This document shows, in pieces, positions 10,441-21,648 of a DNA stretch of 64,000 bases. Both the position numbers and the translations under genes were made by a program. The notes under the pieces were generated by a model. That model worked only from the letters and a program-made list of their open reading frames with translations. It made no database searches and was not told the DNA's origin. Origin of the DNA: Cubamyces lactineus (Eukaryota > Basidiomycota > Agaricomycetes > Polyporales > Polyporaceae). The stretch lies in NCBI GenBank assembly GCA_022376465.1, contig JACDTU010000010.1, positions 744,001 through 808,000 on the forward strand, in the 5' to 3' direction. Each line of letters begins with the position of its first letter. Positions within the stretch are counted from its first letter, which is position 1.

Positions 10441-12652
10441 TATCGGGTGCGTTGTAGTGTTCCGCGGTTGTAGTAGTAGCGCACGTAAAGGATCAACTGG
10501 GCGGTCCGTCCAGATGTATCGTCTAGATGACCGTCGAGAGCTAGCAGGGCAGCAGCAGAGAGGTGCACTTGTAGAAAGTAGTGTTCGGAATCGGAGAGGG
10601 TCGCGAGCTTGGTAGCTTCAAGCCTACGTCGACGGATATACCTCAGACTCTGTGGGGGTAGGCACCGGGCGGGCCGTCGGGGCGTCATAAAGTACGCATT
10701 CGTCCATGTATCCCCCAGGCGTAATCGGAATCGCCGCGATCGATCGTGTATATCATCGCAGCATCTGGGGTAATCCCGGGGCGTACCATGTCAGCGTCCT
10801 CCGACAATTACACCGCGAGCGCGCGCACCTTGATGTATGCCGCGGAGAACTGGAGAGATGTGTGACTTCGTACAAGTCCGAAGCATGTGCGAGGTAGGCA
10901 TGCCTCGATACATTTATAGACGCGTCTTCAGTGCGGTACGCCGGACCACACTCCAATTTCAATCAGTATCATGGAGGCTCACCACGGCTGTCGGCCCAAG
11001 CTGAGTGCAGAGCGAAGATTAGACGATAATCGGGAAAAGCAGAGGAAATATTCGTTAGTCGAGCTATATAGTAGTACAACCAGGGACCAGTTCTGTACAA
11101 TAATGACACGAGACAAGCGCGGACCACCGCCGCGCGCGCGCAGGCCCGCGCCGACAACGACGACGACGCGCGTGCGCAAACCTATATAAGAGAGCATGCA
11201 TGTATGTATGTATGTATGAACGTATGGATGTACGCACGTACGCGCGCTTTAGTAAGTAAACGAGAAGCTGTAAATTGTGTTTATGGGTGGGTGCGCGTGT
11301 GCGCGCACCGACGACCGACCGTTCCTCGCCGTACCGAGCTCGTCCCTCGCAGCGCTAGAACATGATGGATAGAAGTGACATCGGAAGAAGAGAGGAGAGG
11401 AGAGGAGAAGAGGGGAGAGGGGAAGAGGAGATCCATCCGTCATGATGCGTGTTCCATTCGTACACAGGCGTAACCCATCGAGGGTTCCCGATCGAGGCTG
11501 AGCCCAACGATGCACCGATCAGTGCACGGTGGAGAGAGAAGAGGCGGCTCGGGAATTCCGGCGTTGCGTTTGTATCGGATATCTACCGATGACCGTCCAA
11601 CGGGCTGCCGACGGCAGGTGGGCGAGCGGGCGAGTCTCGCGCACGGCTAGAGCGGCGTTGACCAGGAAGAGCGGACGGCAGGCGGTGGGAGTACGGGAGT
11701 ACGGGGATATAAGGTGTTTAGTGTGGGGGTATGGACGTGGGTATTATTGACGGCCGGCGGTGTAGGATATCAGGCGGACCGATAAGACGGCTAGGCGATT
11801 CATGGTCCAGGAAGGCGGGTTGACGGAGATGCGGATGCGGATGCAGCGGCAGTTGTAGTGGTGGCTGTTGTAGTGGCAGGGCGGGTGCGGATGGGTGTAT
11901 GGGAGGAACGAAAGGAGGGTAAAAAAAACAGGAAACGGTTAACAGAGAAGGCGGTAAAAAGATAGATGGACAAGATGACAGCAATTAGGCTGGGGGAGGG
12001 GTGAGGGGAGACGAACGAGCAAGTGCAAGGAGCAAGGATGTATGATACAGAGACAGAGAACAGCCAAGATCCTCAAGATCCGGTGCGTGTCGAGCGATGG
12101 CGGGGGGCAGGGGCGCAGGGCGTGTTGAGCAACAGGAAGTGGTGCACGGAAGCGGTGCACGGACCAAAGGGAAGAGGAGAAGTGCGGATGGAGAAGCGGG
12201 AAGCAGGGGAAGAGGGGAAGAGATAGATTGCATGTGGGATGGGGAGGCACTGGATTGCGGATGGAGAGATGTCGATGGGAGGATGCGGATGCGGACGAGG
12301 ATGAGGATATTGAGAAAGGACAGAGGGCGTGAGAAAGTGAGTGAGAAGATTGAAGATAGCTTGCAAGTGAGTGTGCGAAACGAATGAACGAAATTGCTGG
12401 CGGATCGACGAGTGAGCGTGATGAGTGTTGAACAACAACAGAAATGAATCAGAGAAATGGGTGGGTCGCGAACAGCGGGGGGCAAGTCAAAGGCGGAGGC
12501 CAGCACCAGCACCAGCAGCGGCTAGCGCACAGCGTAGTACCCGTAACCTAGTCCCCAGAGCCCGAATCAACGGTAGCGTAGCCCTCGTACTACCGAGCAG
12601 AGCAGCATCTGCCAGTCTCCCGACACAGGCGAACCAAGCGCTAAGCTGAGCA
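10441..12652. other. Gene-free interval (2.2 kb) with low-complexity DNA
   Basis: Separates the gluconokinase start from the 3' end of the large gene at 12653. It holds a tetranucleotide microsatellite near 11196-11218, a GGAGA-type purine tract near 11385-11435 and a long plus-strand purine-biased stretch (about 11780-12400). Minus-strand frames here are pyrimidine-rich shadows. Part is probably the 3' untranslated region of the downstream gene. No gene is supportable. Confidence 0.5.
11196..11218. repeat. Tetranucleotide microsatellite (TATG)n
   Basis: About five consecutive copies of TATG, extended on the right by degenerate units (AACG, TATGG, TACG). A simple repeat in non-coding DNA. 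Confidence 0.85.
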
Positions 12653-15600
12653 TCATGAAGGGCGCTGCCCCTCCCCGCCCGATGGCGGGACTGGCAGCGG
12701 CACATTCACCACCGCCAAATGCGCGGGGATCGGCGGGACAGGCGGCACGTACTGCACCGAGAAGTCGATCGCGTCGTACGCTGGCGGCGGCACCTCGTAC
12801 ACGCTCTCCGCGTACGACAGGCGCGGATTCAGGTTCAGCCGGAGTGGATCTCCGGGCGACGGCGGCGGGGGCGGACACGACAATGACATGGACGACATGG
12901 AGGTCGCCATCGTTGACATGGACATTGCAGACATCGATCGCGAGGTCGCGTTTGACATCGAGGAGGACAAGGAGAGGGACGAGGATGGGCTAGAGAGGTT
13001 GAGCGTCGGGTGCGATGGCGCGCGGTGCAACGTTGGCTGTGATGGCTCCACATCGGACTGGTCCGCGTTCACCACCGTGAGCTGCCTGCGCGCGGGAGGG
13101 CGTGAACCCGTGCCCGAGCTTGATGAGGGTGGGATCGGCAAGGGTGGGGGCACGTTCACAAACGAATGCGTGTCGTAGTCTGGCGCAGGCATACTCGGGG
13201 CACGAACGTGGTGCGCCAAATGGCCCGGCCCAGCGGGCGACGTGCTTAGGCCCTGCATCTGCGCCGCCAGCTCCTGCACATCTCGGTCACTCGCCCCATC
13301 GCGCCCGCGTAACGAGTACGAAGACGACGTCGCGACAGATGATGGCGCATACGCGTACGGATGCGAGCTCGCCGCGGACCCGTCGTCCGTCGGGGACGCT
13401 GCGGAGCCCTCTCCGCCCAACGGGCTGAACCCCTCCGAGTGCCGTCGCCGGTTCCCCACATCGTCCAGCTCCGGCGCCGTGCGCGGGCGTCCGGCATAGC
13501 TGCGCTGCTGCTCCTGCGCGAGTTTCGGCGGGAGCGGGATCGAGTGCTGTGGAGGTGGGGGAGGCGGTGGGATGGGTATCGTACGTAATGAACCGCGCAT
13601 GGATGCGCGAGCGGCGCGCGCTGCTGGGCTTGGGCCCGGGTTCGGGCTCGGACTGGCATTAGTGGACGTTGCTGACGCAGGGGGAGAAGCGACGGGTGTA
13701 GATGATGATGCGGGCGAAGGGGCGGAGTATAGCCATGGTTGCGCATACGAATTAGGAGGGGCGGGGCCAGGCGGGACGGGTAGTTGTCTCCGTGGTTGTC
13801 GTGATGATGACGAGGATACGCTCGTCGCAGACGTCGGTAGAGGCGACGTTGGGGCAGACGTAGATAATGCAGCCAGTCCTCCGCCTGACACACTTATCGT
13901 GTGCCCAGGACGAGATCGAGACTGTTTAGATCCATCCTCATCCCCAACTCCGTCCGTACCTTGTGAATATGGGTGTGACGATGCAGGTGCATGGGTCGTC
14001 GACGTCGACGTGTTCGGTGAATGTGAGATTGTCTGAGGATTCGACTTCGGCCGTTCGCGCACGCGCCCCGATTCTCCATGACGCCCTAGTGAGGACCCAC
14101 CAGAAGAGCCAGCAGCCGCTGACGGCCCCGATCCCGACCCCGGTACAGGCGGGACCGGAGGTACGTCCTCCAAAGGACGGGAGAAAAACGTGGACGAGTT
14201 CGCGGAGGCTGCAGACGTGGCGGGCGTTGCAGGTGTAGTCGGCGTAAACGGCTCTCCCGAATACGACGCACCTGAGCCTGAACCATTTGAGCCTGTACCC
14301 GAGAACGATGTCACGCCGCTTTGCGTTTCCCAAAACGCGCCGGGGGACGGGAACGTGGCCGAGTGGGGCGGGGTTGAGGGCACAGTTAAGCTCAAGTCCA
14401 CGGTCGGATGGTCTGGCTCTTGGGGTGGAGGTCTGTGGTGGATGAGGGCGAGCCAGCGCTGGACCGTGTATGAACTGCTGCCGGGAATGCGCGCTTCTCG
14501 TGGACGATCGAGCCATTCCTGCACGTCAGTGACGAGTAGGAGAGAGGTGACGACGAGGTAGTCGAGGAAGACGGTGGGGACTCCCTTGTAATTGTCCTGC
14601 GAGCGAGCCACGTCCCGCTCGATGAGCGGGTGGTAGACTTTTAGTCGCGGCGGTGCGCTGAGTGTTGCGGCGTCGAGAACGGCGACAGGGCCTTTTACGG
14701 CGCTGGTCACGCACTGGAATGGAATTAGCATGGTTGGACGTTGTAGCAGAGGAGAGATGACGCGTGGAAAAATAGGCACGTACGCAGAAGCAATTGCCAG
14801 GGATGAGTTTCCACTTGAGGCTGTTTGGATAGTGGGGGATGCTAAACTTGCGGATCCTGTGTGGTGGGATGAGGAATATGGACGAACAGAAGAGCCAGAA
14901 GGAACGTACGCTGTGCTACCCAAAGGACCCGTCTTGAGGAGATCCTCGGCTTCCCTCCAGCTACCATTACCGAATTGGATGGATCGACCGGTCTTGCCCT
15001 TGATTCGTACGGGATGTAGGGGCCACTGGACGGTGGCAGCCTTTACTGGCTCGTCTCGCGGGTGGTCGAGGCGATAGATGGAGGTGAGCTCGCGAGCGGT
15101 CTCGAGGATGTAGAGGGGATCCTTGGTCTTGTCGTCCCTGATGATAGTGTCGAGGAAGGAGGAGCCAGAGAGCTTGAGGACGAGGAGAGGCTTTGGTTTT
15201 GGAGGGGGCTCGCGAGGGCGAGAGGATCGCATCTCGCGAGGGGAAGGGGAGGAAGAAGCAGCTGCGGAGGCGGAGGAGAGGGCGAGGCGAGCTTTGGCAA
15301 GGGCAGGGAAGAAGGAGGAGGAGAGCCTGGCGCCTCGCTGGGAGGACGAACGTGACAAATCGGGGGAGGATGGCGATGGAGAGTTGGTGGGATGCGGATC
15401 CTGTGTGACTGTCTGACTTGCTCGCTCTGGTGGCTCTGAGCGGGCAGAGGGCGATGGGCCGTCGGCGGGGGAGCGAGAGTCGGCGTCGGCGTGATGGGAC
15501 TGCGAATCGCGAGACGGGCGGTCGTCAAGAGGGAAGGGGTCGATCCTGGAGCTGAGACCGCGAGCAGAGGAGGATGAGGAGCAGGGATTGATGGATTGGC

Positions 15601-15658
15601 AAAGGGAGGAAGATGGAGGCTGCTGCTGCTGCTGCTGCTGCTGCTTGAGCGAGGACAT
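12653..15658 (-). CDS. Large Ser/Pro-rich protein with conserved N-terminal domain, unknown function
   Basis: Three exons (15658-14910, 14856-14784, 14713-12653) give about 960 residues. An N-terminal Q8 run (LKQQQQ) and a 120-residue Ser-rich leader precede a conserved-looking globular part starting LLVLKLSGSSFLDTIIRD. It continues through DPLYILETARELTSIYRL, the spliced-in IRKFSIPHYPNSLKWKLIPG, and VPTVFLDYLVVTSLLLVTDVQEWLD. The two introns (53 and 70 bases, both GTACGT donors) also happen to read through without a stop, so an unspliced frame exists; splicing restores the KWK-containing strand and is preferred. The C-terminal ~650 residues are almost entirely Ser, Pro, Thr, Gly and Ala with a few short hydrophobic motifs, likely disordered. 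The architecture resembles uncharacterised Agaricomycete proteins. No catalytic motif, membrane segment or function could be recognised. Confidence 0.75.
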   Translation of the reverse strand: MSSLKQQQQQQQQPPSSSLCQSINPCSSSSSARGLSSRIDPFPLDDRPSRDSQSHHADADSRSPADGPSPSARSEPPERASQTVTQDPHPTNSPSPSSPDLSRSSSQRGARLSSSFFPALAKARLALSSASAAASSSPSPREMRSSRPREPPPKPKPLLVLKLSGSSFLDTIIRDDKTKDPLYILETARELTSIYRLDHPRDEPVKAATVQWPLHPVRIKGKTGRSIQFGNGSWREAEDLLKTGPLGSTAYVPSGSSVRPYSSSHHTGSASLASPTIQTASSGNSSLAIASAYVPIFPRVISPLLQRPTMLIPFQCVTSAVKGPVAVLDAATLSAPPRLKVYHPLIERDVARSQDNYKGVPTVFLDYLVVTSLLLVTDVQEWLDRPREARIPGSSSYTVQRWLALIHHRPPPQEPDHPTVDLSLTVPSTPPHSATFPSPGAFWETQSGVTSFSGTGSNGSGSGASYSGEPFTPTTPATPATSAASANSSTFFSRPLEDVPPVPPVPGSGSGPSAAAGSSGGSSLGRHGESGRVRERPKSNPQTISHSPNTSTSTTHAPASSHPYSQGTDGVGDEDGSKQSRSRPGHTISVSGGGLAALSTSAPTSPLPTSATSVSSSSSRQPRRQLPVPPGPAPPNSYAQPWLYSAPSPASSSTPVASPPASATSTNASPSPNPGPSPAARAARASMRGSLRTIPIPPPPPPPQHSIPLPPKLAQEQQRSYAGRPRTAPELDDVGNRRRHSEGFSPLGGEGSAASPTDDGSAASSHPYAYAPSSVATSSSYSLRGRDGASDRDVQELAAQMQGLSTSPAGPGHLAHHVRAPSMPAPDYDTHSFVNVPPPLPIPPSSSSGTGSRPPARRQLTVVNADQSDVEPSQPTLHRAPSHPTLNLSSPSSSLSLSSSMSNATSRSMSAMSMSTMATSMSSMSLSCPPPPPSPGDPLRLNLNPRLSYAESVYEVPPPAYDAIDFSVQYVPPVPPIPAHLAVVNVPLPVPPSGGEGQRPS
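15620..15644 (-). repeat. CAG triplet repeat coding for polyglutamine
   Basis: Eight pure CAG codons (read on the minus strand) right after MSSLK in the gene ending at 12653. Pure triplet runs like this tend to vary in length between strains. Confidence 0.9.
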
Positions 15659-16753
15659 GGCAGACAGGAAGGACGAACGTTACGACAACGGACAATCCTC
15701 GTCTACTTGCGGCCCAGCGCAGGGATTGTAACAGTAACCGTGAACGCGGTCTCCCATGCGAATCCGAAGCACACCACCCCTTCGCCTAATCGACCTTGTC
15801 CACTTATCCAGGCCGCCCGTCCCACATGTTCCTCCTCCCTCCCCCAGGCGCCCGCCGTGTCCCTCCAATCACCGGCACCATCCGCCCTCTGCGCATCATC
15901 CAGTCCATCATTCCCCCGCCCTCTCCTCCTCCTCCTATTGTCCACCACTCACGGCCAATTCCTTACCCCGACTTATCTGTTGCCATCCTCCCCTCCCGCC
16001 TGCGCCCACCGCCGAGTGGTGCAGGGCACAGTGCACACTGTACCCTTTTACCGGCTACGCTTCCCTCCGATGTCCTCGCACATTGAGAGCTTCGCTCGCG
16101 GTCATCGCCTACGAGCTTGTCTTCTTTCAGCCTTCTGTCCATCCGCACCAAGAGCGACCTGTATATCCTGCTACCGTTTTGGGGGACAAATGAGACACTT
16201 ACTAGCCACTGATCTATCCTCAAACTGAATATGATGACGCTTAGGTCCGACCTATGTAGCATGATCTCCCCACTCGGATCCGCGCATCCTTCATTTACGC
16301 CTATCCTCTGCGCATTCCTGGAACGAGTGCCTGTAGAGCGGCCCGCAAACGTCATGCAGCCACGGCCTTACGGCGGATTGACATCGTGGTAGACGACCAC
16401 ACGCCTCCCGTGCCGTTGACAGCTGGGCCGGTCTTCTCGGGGCGCTCAAATATATGGGCGTTGGTGTGCGCATTCCCCGCAACACATCAATCGGCGCGCT
16501 GTTCTCTCACGCCACAATCCACCCGATCTTGCTCCTTTTGGAACCTAACTCGCCGGATCTCCGGCCGTGTCTCCCGACTACTCCGGTCAAACGGCGTTTG
16601 CTCCGGAAGCGCAAATACATCCAAACAGACGCGAAGTCCTTACGCGACACGCGACGCGTTCGGCCACTTTTCCTGAAACCACCATCTTAACGCCCCTCCT
16701 CTGGATTCGTTCTCTCTCTCTGTCCTCCGCATACACCGACTGCAGTGAATAAT
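15659..16753. promoter_or_regulatory. Divergent intergenic region, 1.1 kb
   Basis: Lies between the divergent starts of the Ser/Pro-rich protein gene and CHZ1. The first half is strongly C-rich on the plus strand, and a CT-rich tract lies just ahead of CHZ1. The plus-strand frames here are Pro/Ser-rich and unconserved. No specific site can be defended. Confidence 0.4.
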
Positions 16754-17297
16754 ATGTCTACCGACGCGACGACTCCTTCGTAGGTCACGTCGATCGCGTC
16801 AACTGCACGACTTGTCTCACTAGTTGTATGTGCAGCTCTGCCACTGCCAACGGCAACCACCCTGGCGCCGTGTCGCCCGCTGACAAGGGCAAGGGCAAAG
16901 GGAAGTTTGTCCAGGACGACGTGATGGATGAAGATGAGGACGATGAGGAGGAAGAGGAGGAAGAGGAGGAGGACGAAGATGAGATGGAGGAGGTGAGTGG
17001 CCCGTTCACACTGAGACCAATCAACATTCTACATGGCCTTGCGACCATTTGTTATTTCCACCTTCGTGAAGATAGTCTCCTGGTACTGACTGACGCGTTT
17101 GACGCGTGTAGGAGGACGACCTGTCGGAACTTGATCCCTCCCAAATCATCAACAGTGGCCGCCGCACTCGCGGCGTCCGCGTCGACTACTCTTCTGCGGA
17201 AGCACTTGCAAAGGCTGGCCTCAAGCCCGAGGATGCTGCCGAGGACGACGAGAACGAAGAGTCCTTTGTCGCCAAGGACGATGATATGCACGACTGA
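16754..17297 (+). CDS. CHZ1: Histone H2A.Z-specific chaperone Chz1
   Basis: Three exons (16754-16779, 16836-16992, 17112-17297) give 122 residues. After a short Ala/Thr-rich start comes a highly acidic block (DEDEDDEEEEEEEEEDEDEMEE). The CHZ motif follows: DLSELDPSQIINSGRRTRGVRVDY. In yeast this motif, flanked by acidic residues, binds the H2A.Z-H2B dimer and helps deliver it to the SWR1 remodeller in the nucleus. The acidic tail (AAEDDENEES...DDDMHD) fits the family, as does the small size. Intron 1 (GTAGGT...TGCAG, 56 bases) is required because the frame stops after nine codons; intron 2 is 119 bases. The splice joins restore one frame across all exons. Confidence 0.9.
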
Positions 17298-18085
17298 GTG
17301 TGTCACTCTCCATCTTTCCCGGTTATAACACCACGTCAAGCCCGTCAAGCCGCGCGCAAGCTTGTCTCTCGTCCTCTTATAGGAACTGAAGCACCTCTCC
17401 CGGGATCGCACCACGCAGTTGTCCAAAGTAACGATTGTGTATGCTGTCGGAGCTGGGCGGAGGGAAGGCCCCTGCTGTATTCTTGCACTGTTGTCTCCTT
17501 AATATCCTGTGTGACATTAATGGTATCTCATGTTGTCGATGACACTGTCTCTCATGGGCCGTGGCAAATACATCATTGTCTGTAAATTACTCCTTATCGT
17601 TGAGACTTGGCTGCTGCTAGATGCATAGAAGGAATGTTTCACAGTTGAGCGAACCCATCAATATGGCTTGCAGCTTCTGACTTGACTTCCAGATATCGTG
17701 CCCACTGTAAACCACTGTTCTTTCGTCTTCATAATCACTGACACCAGAATCCCCATCGTGCTCGATTTCACATAAACTACAATGCAAAAGCCGCTGGGTT
17801 TAGTAGTCTGCTGTATAGCCCGTCTATAGTGCCCGTATTACAGTCTAAGCCCAGGCTTACCGCGATAATAAGAGCCGTTAGACCTAGGTAAGAAACCATA
17901 TTAGTCCAATTAGATCGCGTTGATAAATCCTCGGGGGAAATGACGCGCTCGGCAATGTCCGAGCGTCAGCGGTCGACGCGTACGCCTCGAGACTCTCGAG
18001 ACGCGTCAACTCTGGCTGCAGATCTACTGCTTACTTCTCCTCCTCTACCGTCCCCTTTCATCCTCACTCTCTGAACATCCTGCAC
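17298..18085. other. Intergenic region between CHZ1 and PRE9
   Basis: About 790 bases, noticeably richer in A/T between 17500 and 17940 than the flanking genes. It contains the CHZ1 3' region and the PRE9 promoter. No ORF, tRNA or repeat recognised. Confidence 0.4.
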
Positions 18086-19481
18086 CATGGTGAGTGGAGG
18101 CATCAACGAAATGGGACAACGTGCTAATTGTGTCGTAGGCCAGACGTTACGATAGTGCGTAGACTCCGCATGCGGGATGTTAGCTCTCATTCTAACTTGA
18201 TGGCTGCATATAGGCCGCACGACCATCTTCTCGCCCGAGGGTAAGCAGTCTGTTCACATCTACCTCTAACATACATGCTCATCCACACCTCTTCCAGGGC
18301 GACTGTATCAAAGTAAGCCCCCATCCCGATCGCGCATCTCGTTCCGCAGGATGCTAAACGGAGCCCCGCCCGCCCGGCCATACTACGGCGGCGCCCAGTC
18401 GAATACGCCATGGAGGCGATCTCACACGCCGGTATCGTCATTGGGGTGCTGTCCAAGGACGGCGTCGTGCTCGCCGCGGAGAAGAAGGTGACGGGCAAGC
18501 TGCTCGACATGTCCGGCGCGAAGGGCGGGAGCTACGGCGGGAGCGGCGAGAAGATCTTCCTTCTGAACTCGTGCGTCTCTCTCCCTTGTCTTCACGTCTA
18601 TCTACCCCTTCCTGTTTTCTTGCCCGCGGATCCACACGGAACGCACCTGCATCCACTTCTCCCCTGCTTTGTAGTGCTCACGATTGGGAGGAAGAGGGCT
18701 GACGCGTATGCGCTTGTATGCAGGAATGTGATCTCAGGAGTGGCGGGTATCACGGCGGATGCGAACTCCCTCATCAACTATGCGCGACAAGCGGCACAGA
18801 GACACTTGTTCATGTACAACGAAGACATCCCCGTAGAGCTCCTCGCGCAACGGCTATGTGATCTCAAGCAAGGGTACACACAATACGGAGGTGCGTCTCC
18901 CATCGAAGCGTCATGCATCGCACATCCGGTCACTCATACTGGTACTGATCGTCTCGCCCACACACACAGGTCTCCGGCCATTCGGCGTATCGCTACTCTA
19001 TGCAGGGTATGACCCACATTACCAGTTCCAGCTGTACCACTCGGACCCGTCCGGGAACTACTCGGGCTGGAAGGCGACGTGCATCGGCGCGAACAACGGC
19101 ACGGCGACGTCGCTTCTCAAGCAAGACTACAAGGAGGACATCTCGGTCGAGGACGCGATCGAGCTCGTGCTCAAGGTGATGAGCAAGACGATGGACAGCA
19201 CGACGCTCGGCAGCGAGAAGCGTGCGTATCCTCTCTCTTTGTTCGCTCGCCTCTCCTCTGCCTATATGGGCGCATTCAAACGCGTGTGGACGTACCGATA
19301 CTGACTCGGGTTTTGGGGTGATCGTATAGTGGAATTCGCTACGCTCACGCTGGACGCGGAGAAGAAGCCCAAGGCGAAGATCTACAACCCCGCCGAGATC
19401 GACGCGCTGCTGCAGCGGCACGGGCTCGGGAAGAAGGACGAGGAGGCTGCCGTGCCCACAGCAAGTGACAGTACCGTGTAG
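18086..19481 (+). CDS. PRE9: 20S proteasome subunit alpha type 4 (yeast Pre9/alpha3)
   Basis: Eight exons (18086-18088, 18139-18154, 18214-18240, 18298-18312, 18399-18570, 18724-18890, 18970-19221, 19330-19481) give 267 residues. Coding exon 1 is the ATG alone, and exons 2-4 are 16, 27 and 15 bases. Spliced, they yield [20 protein letters not shown], followed by [12 protein letters not shown]: the proteasome alpha-subunit signature in its PSMA4/alpha3 form. Later hallmarks are [49 protein letters not shown] and a lysine/acid-rich C-terminus. The protein is part of the outer heptameric ring of the core particle that gates substrate entry; alpha subunits are not catalytic. An insertion in the H1-loop region ([15 protein letters not shown]) is longer than in yeast. 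The many micro-exons make this gene easy for automatic predictors to truncate. Confidence 0.95.
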
Positions 19482-19895
19482 GATAGCTTGACCTTCCGTT
19501 GCTTTCACCTGGGGTTAGTGGCGGCCGACGAGACTGGTGGATGCGGAGGAGATAGTCGGGAGCGGCGATAGTGGAGGTTGTTAGTGGCGGCGGCGCAGGA
19601 CTTGCTTTCGTTCCATATGTACAACTCAATGCGACACGGTTTTCTGCACTTTTCGACTCCCAGAGTGCGCTCGAGATCGTGGCAGCGCTCAAGTACTTCG
19701 CGCTGAGGGCCTCAGGAACTCTATCAACATACGGGCGCTAACTGTACTCGTATCGTCTCGCACGGTCGTCGGTCCACCGTGCCCCAGCCTTGTCCAGTCC
19801 TTTTCGTTGCGACGACGATACACCGACCGCTCGCCAGTCCGTTAGCTCACCTCAACCTCCCAAGTGCTCTTCACCCACCTTTCCTCCTCGACACG

Positions 19896-20722
19896 ATGAA
19901 CCACGGCGACCACGGAGATCACGGCGGGCACGACATGCCCGGGATGCCTATGGGCCCCAAATGCTCCATGAACATGCTCTGGAACACGCAGATCGAAGAC
20001 ACCTGCATCGTCTTCCGCTCGTGGCACATCTCGTCCAAGGCCGCGTTCGTGCTCTCCTGCGCGGCCGTCGTCGGCCTCGGCGTGCTCTACGAGTGGCTGC
20101 GCGCGGCGCAGCGCACGCTCGACCGCCGCATCGCCGCGACGCTCCGTGCGCAGGGCAAGGGCAAGGCCGCCGCTGGGGGGCTCGGGAGTGGGGCGGGGAG
20201 AGGGGCAGGCGTGGAGGTGAGTGGCAGGAGCACGCCTGAGTGCGAGTCGGAAGAGGCGGGATTGTTGACTGGCTCGTTGGTCTCGAAGGCGCGCGTCGGG
20301 TGAGTGTGTGGTCCGGTCTCCCACCTCCCAGTTCCCTGCAGATGTCAAGCGGAGGTATCCTCTCGGAGATACCCTCCTTCTACAGAGATGTGTATCTGTC
20401 GGCACGATGTGTGTTCACTGACTTGCTGGTGCTGCCGTTACAGGACCCCGCTGCCCTTCTCTGCCCGCGTCAGCCGTGCCGTACTCTACGGCGCCTCGGT
20501 GTTCCTGTCGTTCTTCCTCATGCTGGTCTTCATGACATACAACGTAAGACAATCTCATTAATCCAATACGAGCCCCGCTAACGAGTCGTTCCACCGCAGG
20601 CATACCTCATCCTCGCCACCGTCGTCGGTGCGGCGCTGGGACACTATGTCTTCTCAACTCACATGGACATCGACGCTGTCCTTGCCGGCGGTGTAGATGG
20701 CAAGGGAATGGCGTGCCACTAA
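19896..20722 (+). CDS. CTR-family copper transporter
   Basis: Three exons (19896-20299, 20444-20543, 20600-20722) give 208 residues. The N-terminus is His/Met-rich (MNHGDHGDHGGHDMPGMPMG), the usual extracellular copper-binding region, followed by CSMNMLWN. TM1 is around KAAFVLSCAAVVGLGVLYEWL. A cytosolic loop of ~80 residues, Gly/Ser-rich, separates it from TM2 (SVFLSFFLMLVFMTYNAYL), which carries the MxxxM pore motif. TM3 (ILATVVGAALGHYVF) holds the GxxxG helix-packing motif. The C-terminus ends MACH. Family members form homotrimers that import Cu(I) at the plasma membrane or release it from vacuoles; which membrane applies here is unknown. Intron 1 (144 bases) is longer than usual and could hide an extra small exon. 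Confidence 0.93.
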
Positions 20723-21020
20723 GAGCTTGAGCTCTTATGCTTTTGATTGATGGATCTGTACGATATTGGGTGGTTTTGTGCTTGTTCTGGGTTCGGGTAC
20801 TTGTCATAACGCTCTGCCTTTCTGCGGGAATTCAACTATCTTGGATGTATCAGCGTTCTCAAACGGATATCACCTACCCGTGAAATAACGGATACACGGC
20901 TCTGGCGCAGAGCCTCCAGGTAGTGCAGATGAGCAGACAGGAAATCTAATAACACAGCTATGCGAACAGTTTTGGGGGAATATGAAGAGTGCACTACAAC
21001 CAGACAGTCCTGGTAAATAC

Positions 21021-21648
21021 TCATCGACGGATACCTCTCGCAGCGGGAACACCACGACCGCGACGCGCTAGTACAATTATTGTCAGTGTTCGGTAAACAA
21101 TCGAAATGGATCATCGAAAACACACCGTTGGCTGCGGGAAAAAACATGCGTCAGAAATTGGAAACGACTCTAGACGTTGGTACGCACCTCGCATGATCGT
21201 TGCCCTTCCACGCGCCGTACCAATACCTCTGCCCTTCATCGCGTTGGGACCCACACGCTTGAACCTAAAGTCGTTGATAGTCTGAGCACTCAGTGTGTAG
21301 GGATATGAGGATAAAACTCACATGGGCGCGTTCTGCAGCATGTCCGGGACAATGAAGAATCTAACCATACTTCCCCTGATGTACACTTGATCGAGCTGGG
21401 ACACACGGCCATCGCGTTGCGTGACGGTAATCTCCTTAAGCGAGATGTTGAGGTTGTCCTCCGCTGCAAGGAACGAATATCGTTTCGAGCGGACGTCAGT
21501 ACCGGTTTCAATAGTGTAAGATCAGAGAGAGCGCACCCTCAGCGAGTTTGCCACGGTAAAGCTGGCCGGTCTTGAGCTCAACGGTGATGATGTGTCCGAG
21601 GGACTCGTGGAGAAGCTTTACGGGAATACCGAGCCCAGAAGTGGCCAT
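21021..21648 (-). CDS. SMD3: Small nuclear ribonucleoprotein Sm D3
   Basis: Four exons on the minus strand (21648-21537, 21463-21322, 21264-21188, 21067-21021) give 125 residues. Sm1 motif: [20 protein letters not shown], then [20 protein letters not shown]. Sm2 motif: [26 protein letters not shown] follows, as in other D3 proteins. The C-terminus is Arg/Gly-rich ([13 protein letters not shown]...[16 protein letters not shown]), the usual target of arginine methylation. SmD3 is one of seven proteins in the heteroheptameric ring loaded on U1, U2, U4 and U5 snRNAs. The intron sizes are 73, 57 and 120 bases; the last splits the RG tail. It is convergent with the copper transporter and divergent from the chloride channel gene. 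Confidence 0.95.

Noticed and set aside
11985..12512. 175-codon minus-strand frame rich in Leu, Ser and Pro
   Set aside because: A by-product of a pyrimidine-rich tract; no homologous pattern, overlaps other frames of equal quality.
13246..14516. Frames of 150-215 codons on both strands inside the Ser/Pro-rich gene
   Set aside because: Shadows of the GC-rich coding sequence; Arg/His/Pro-biased and unconserved.
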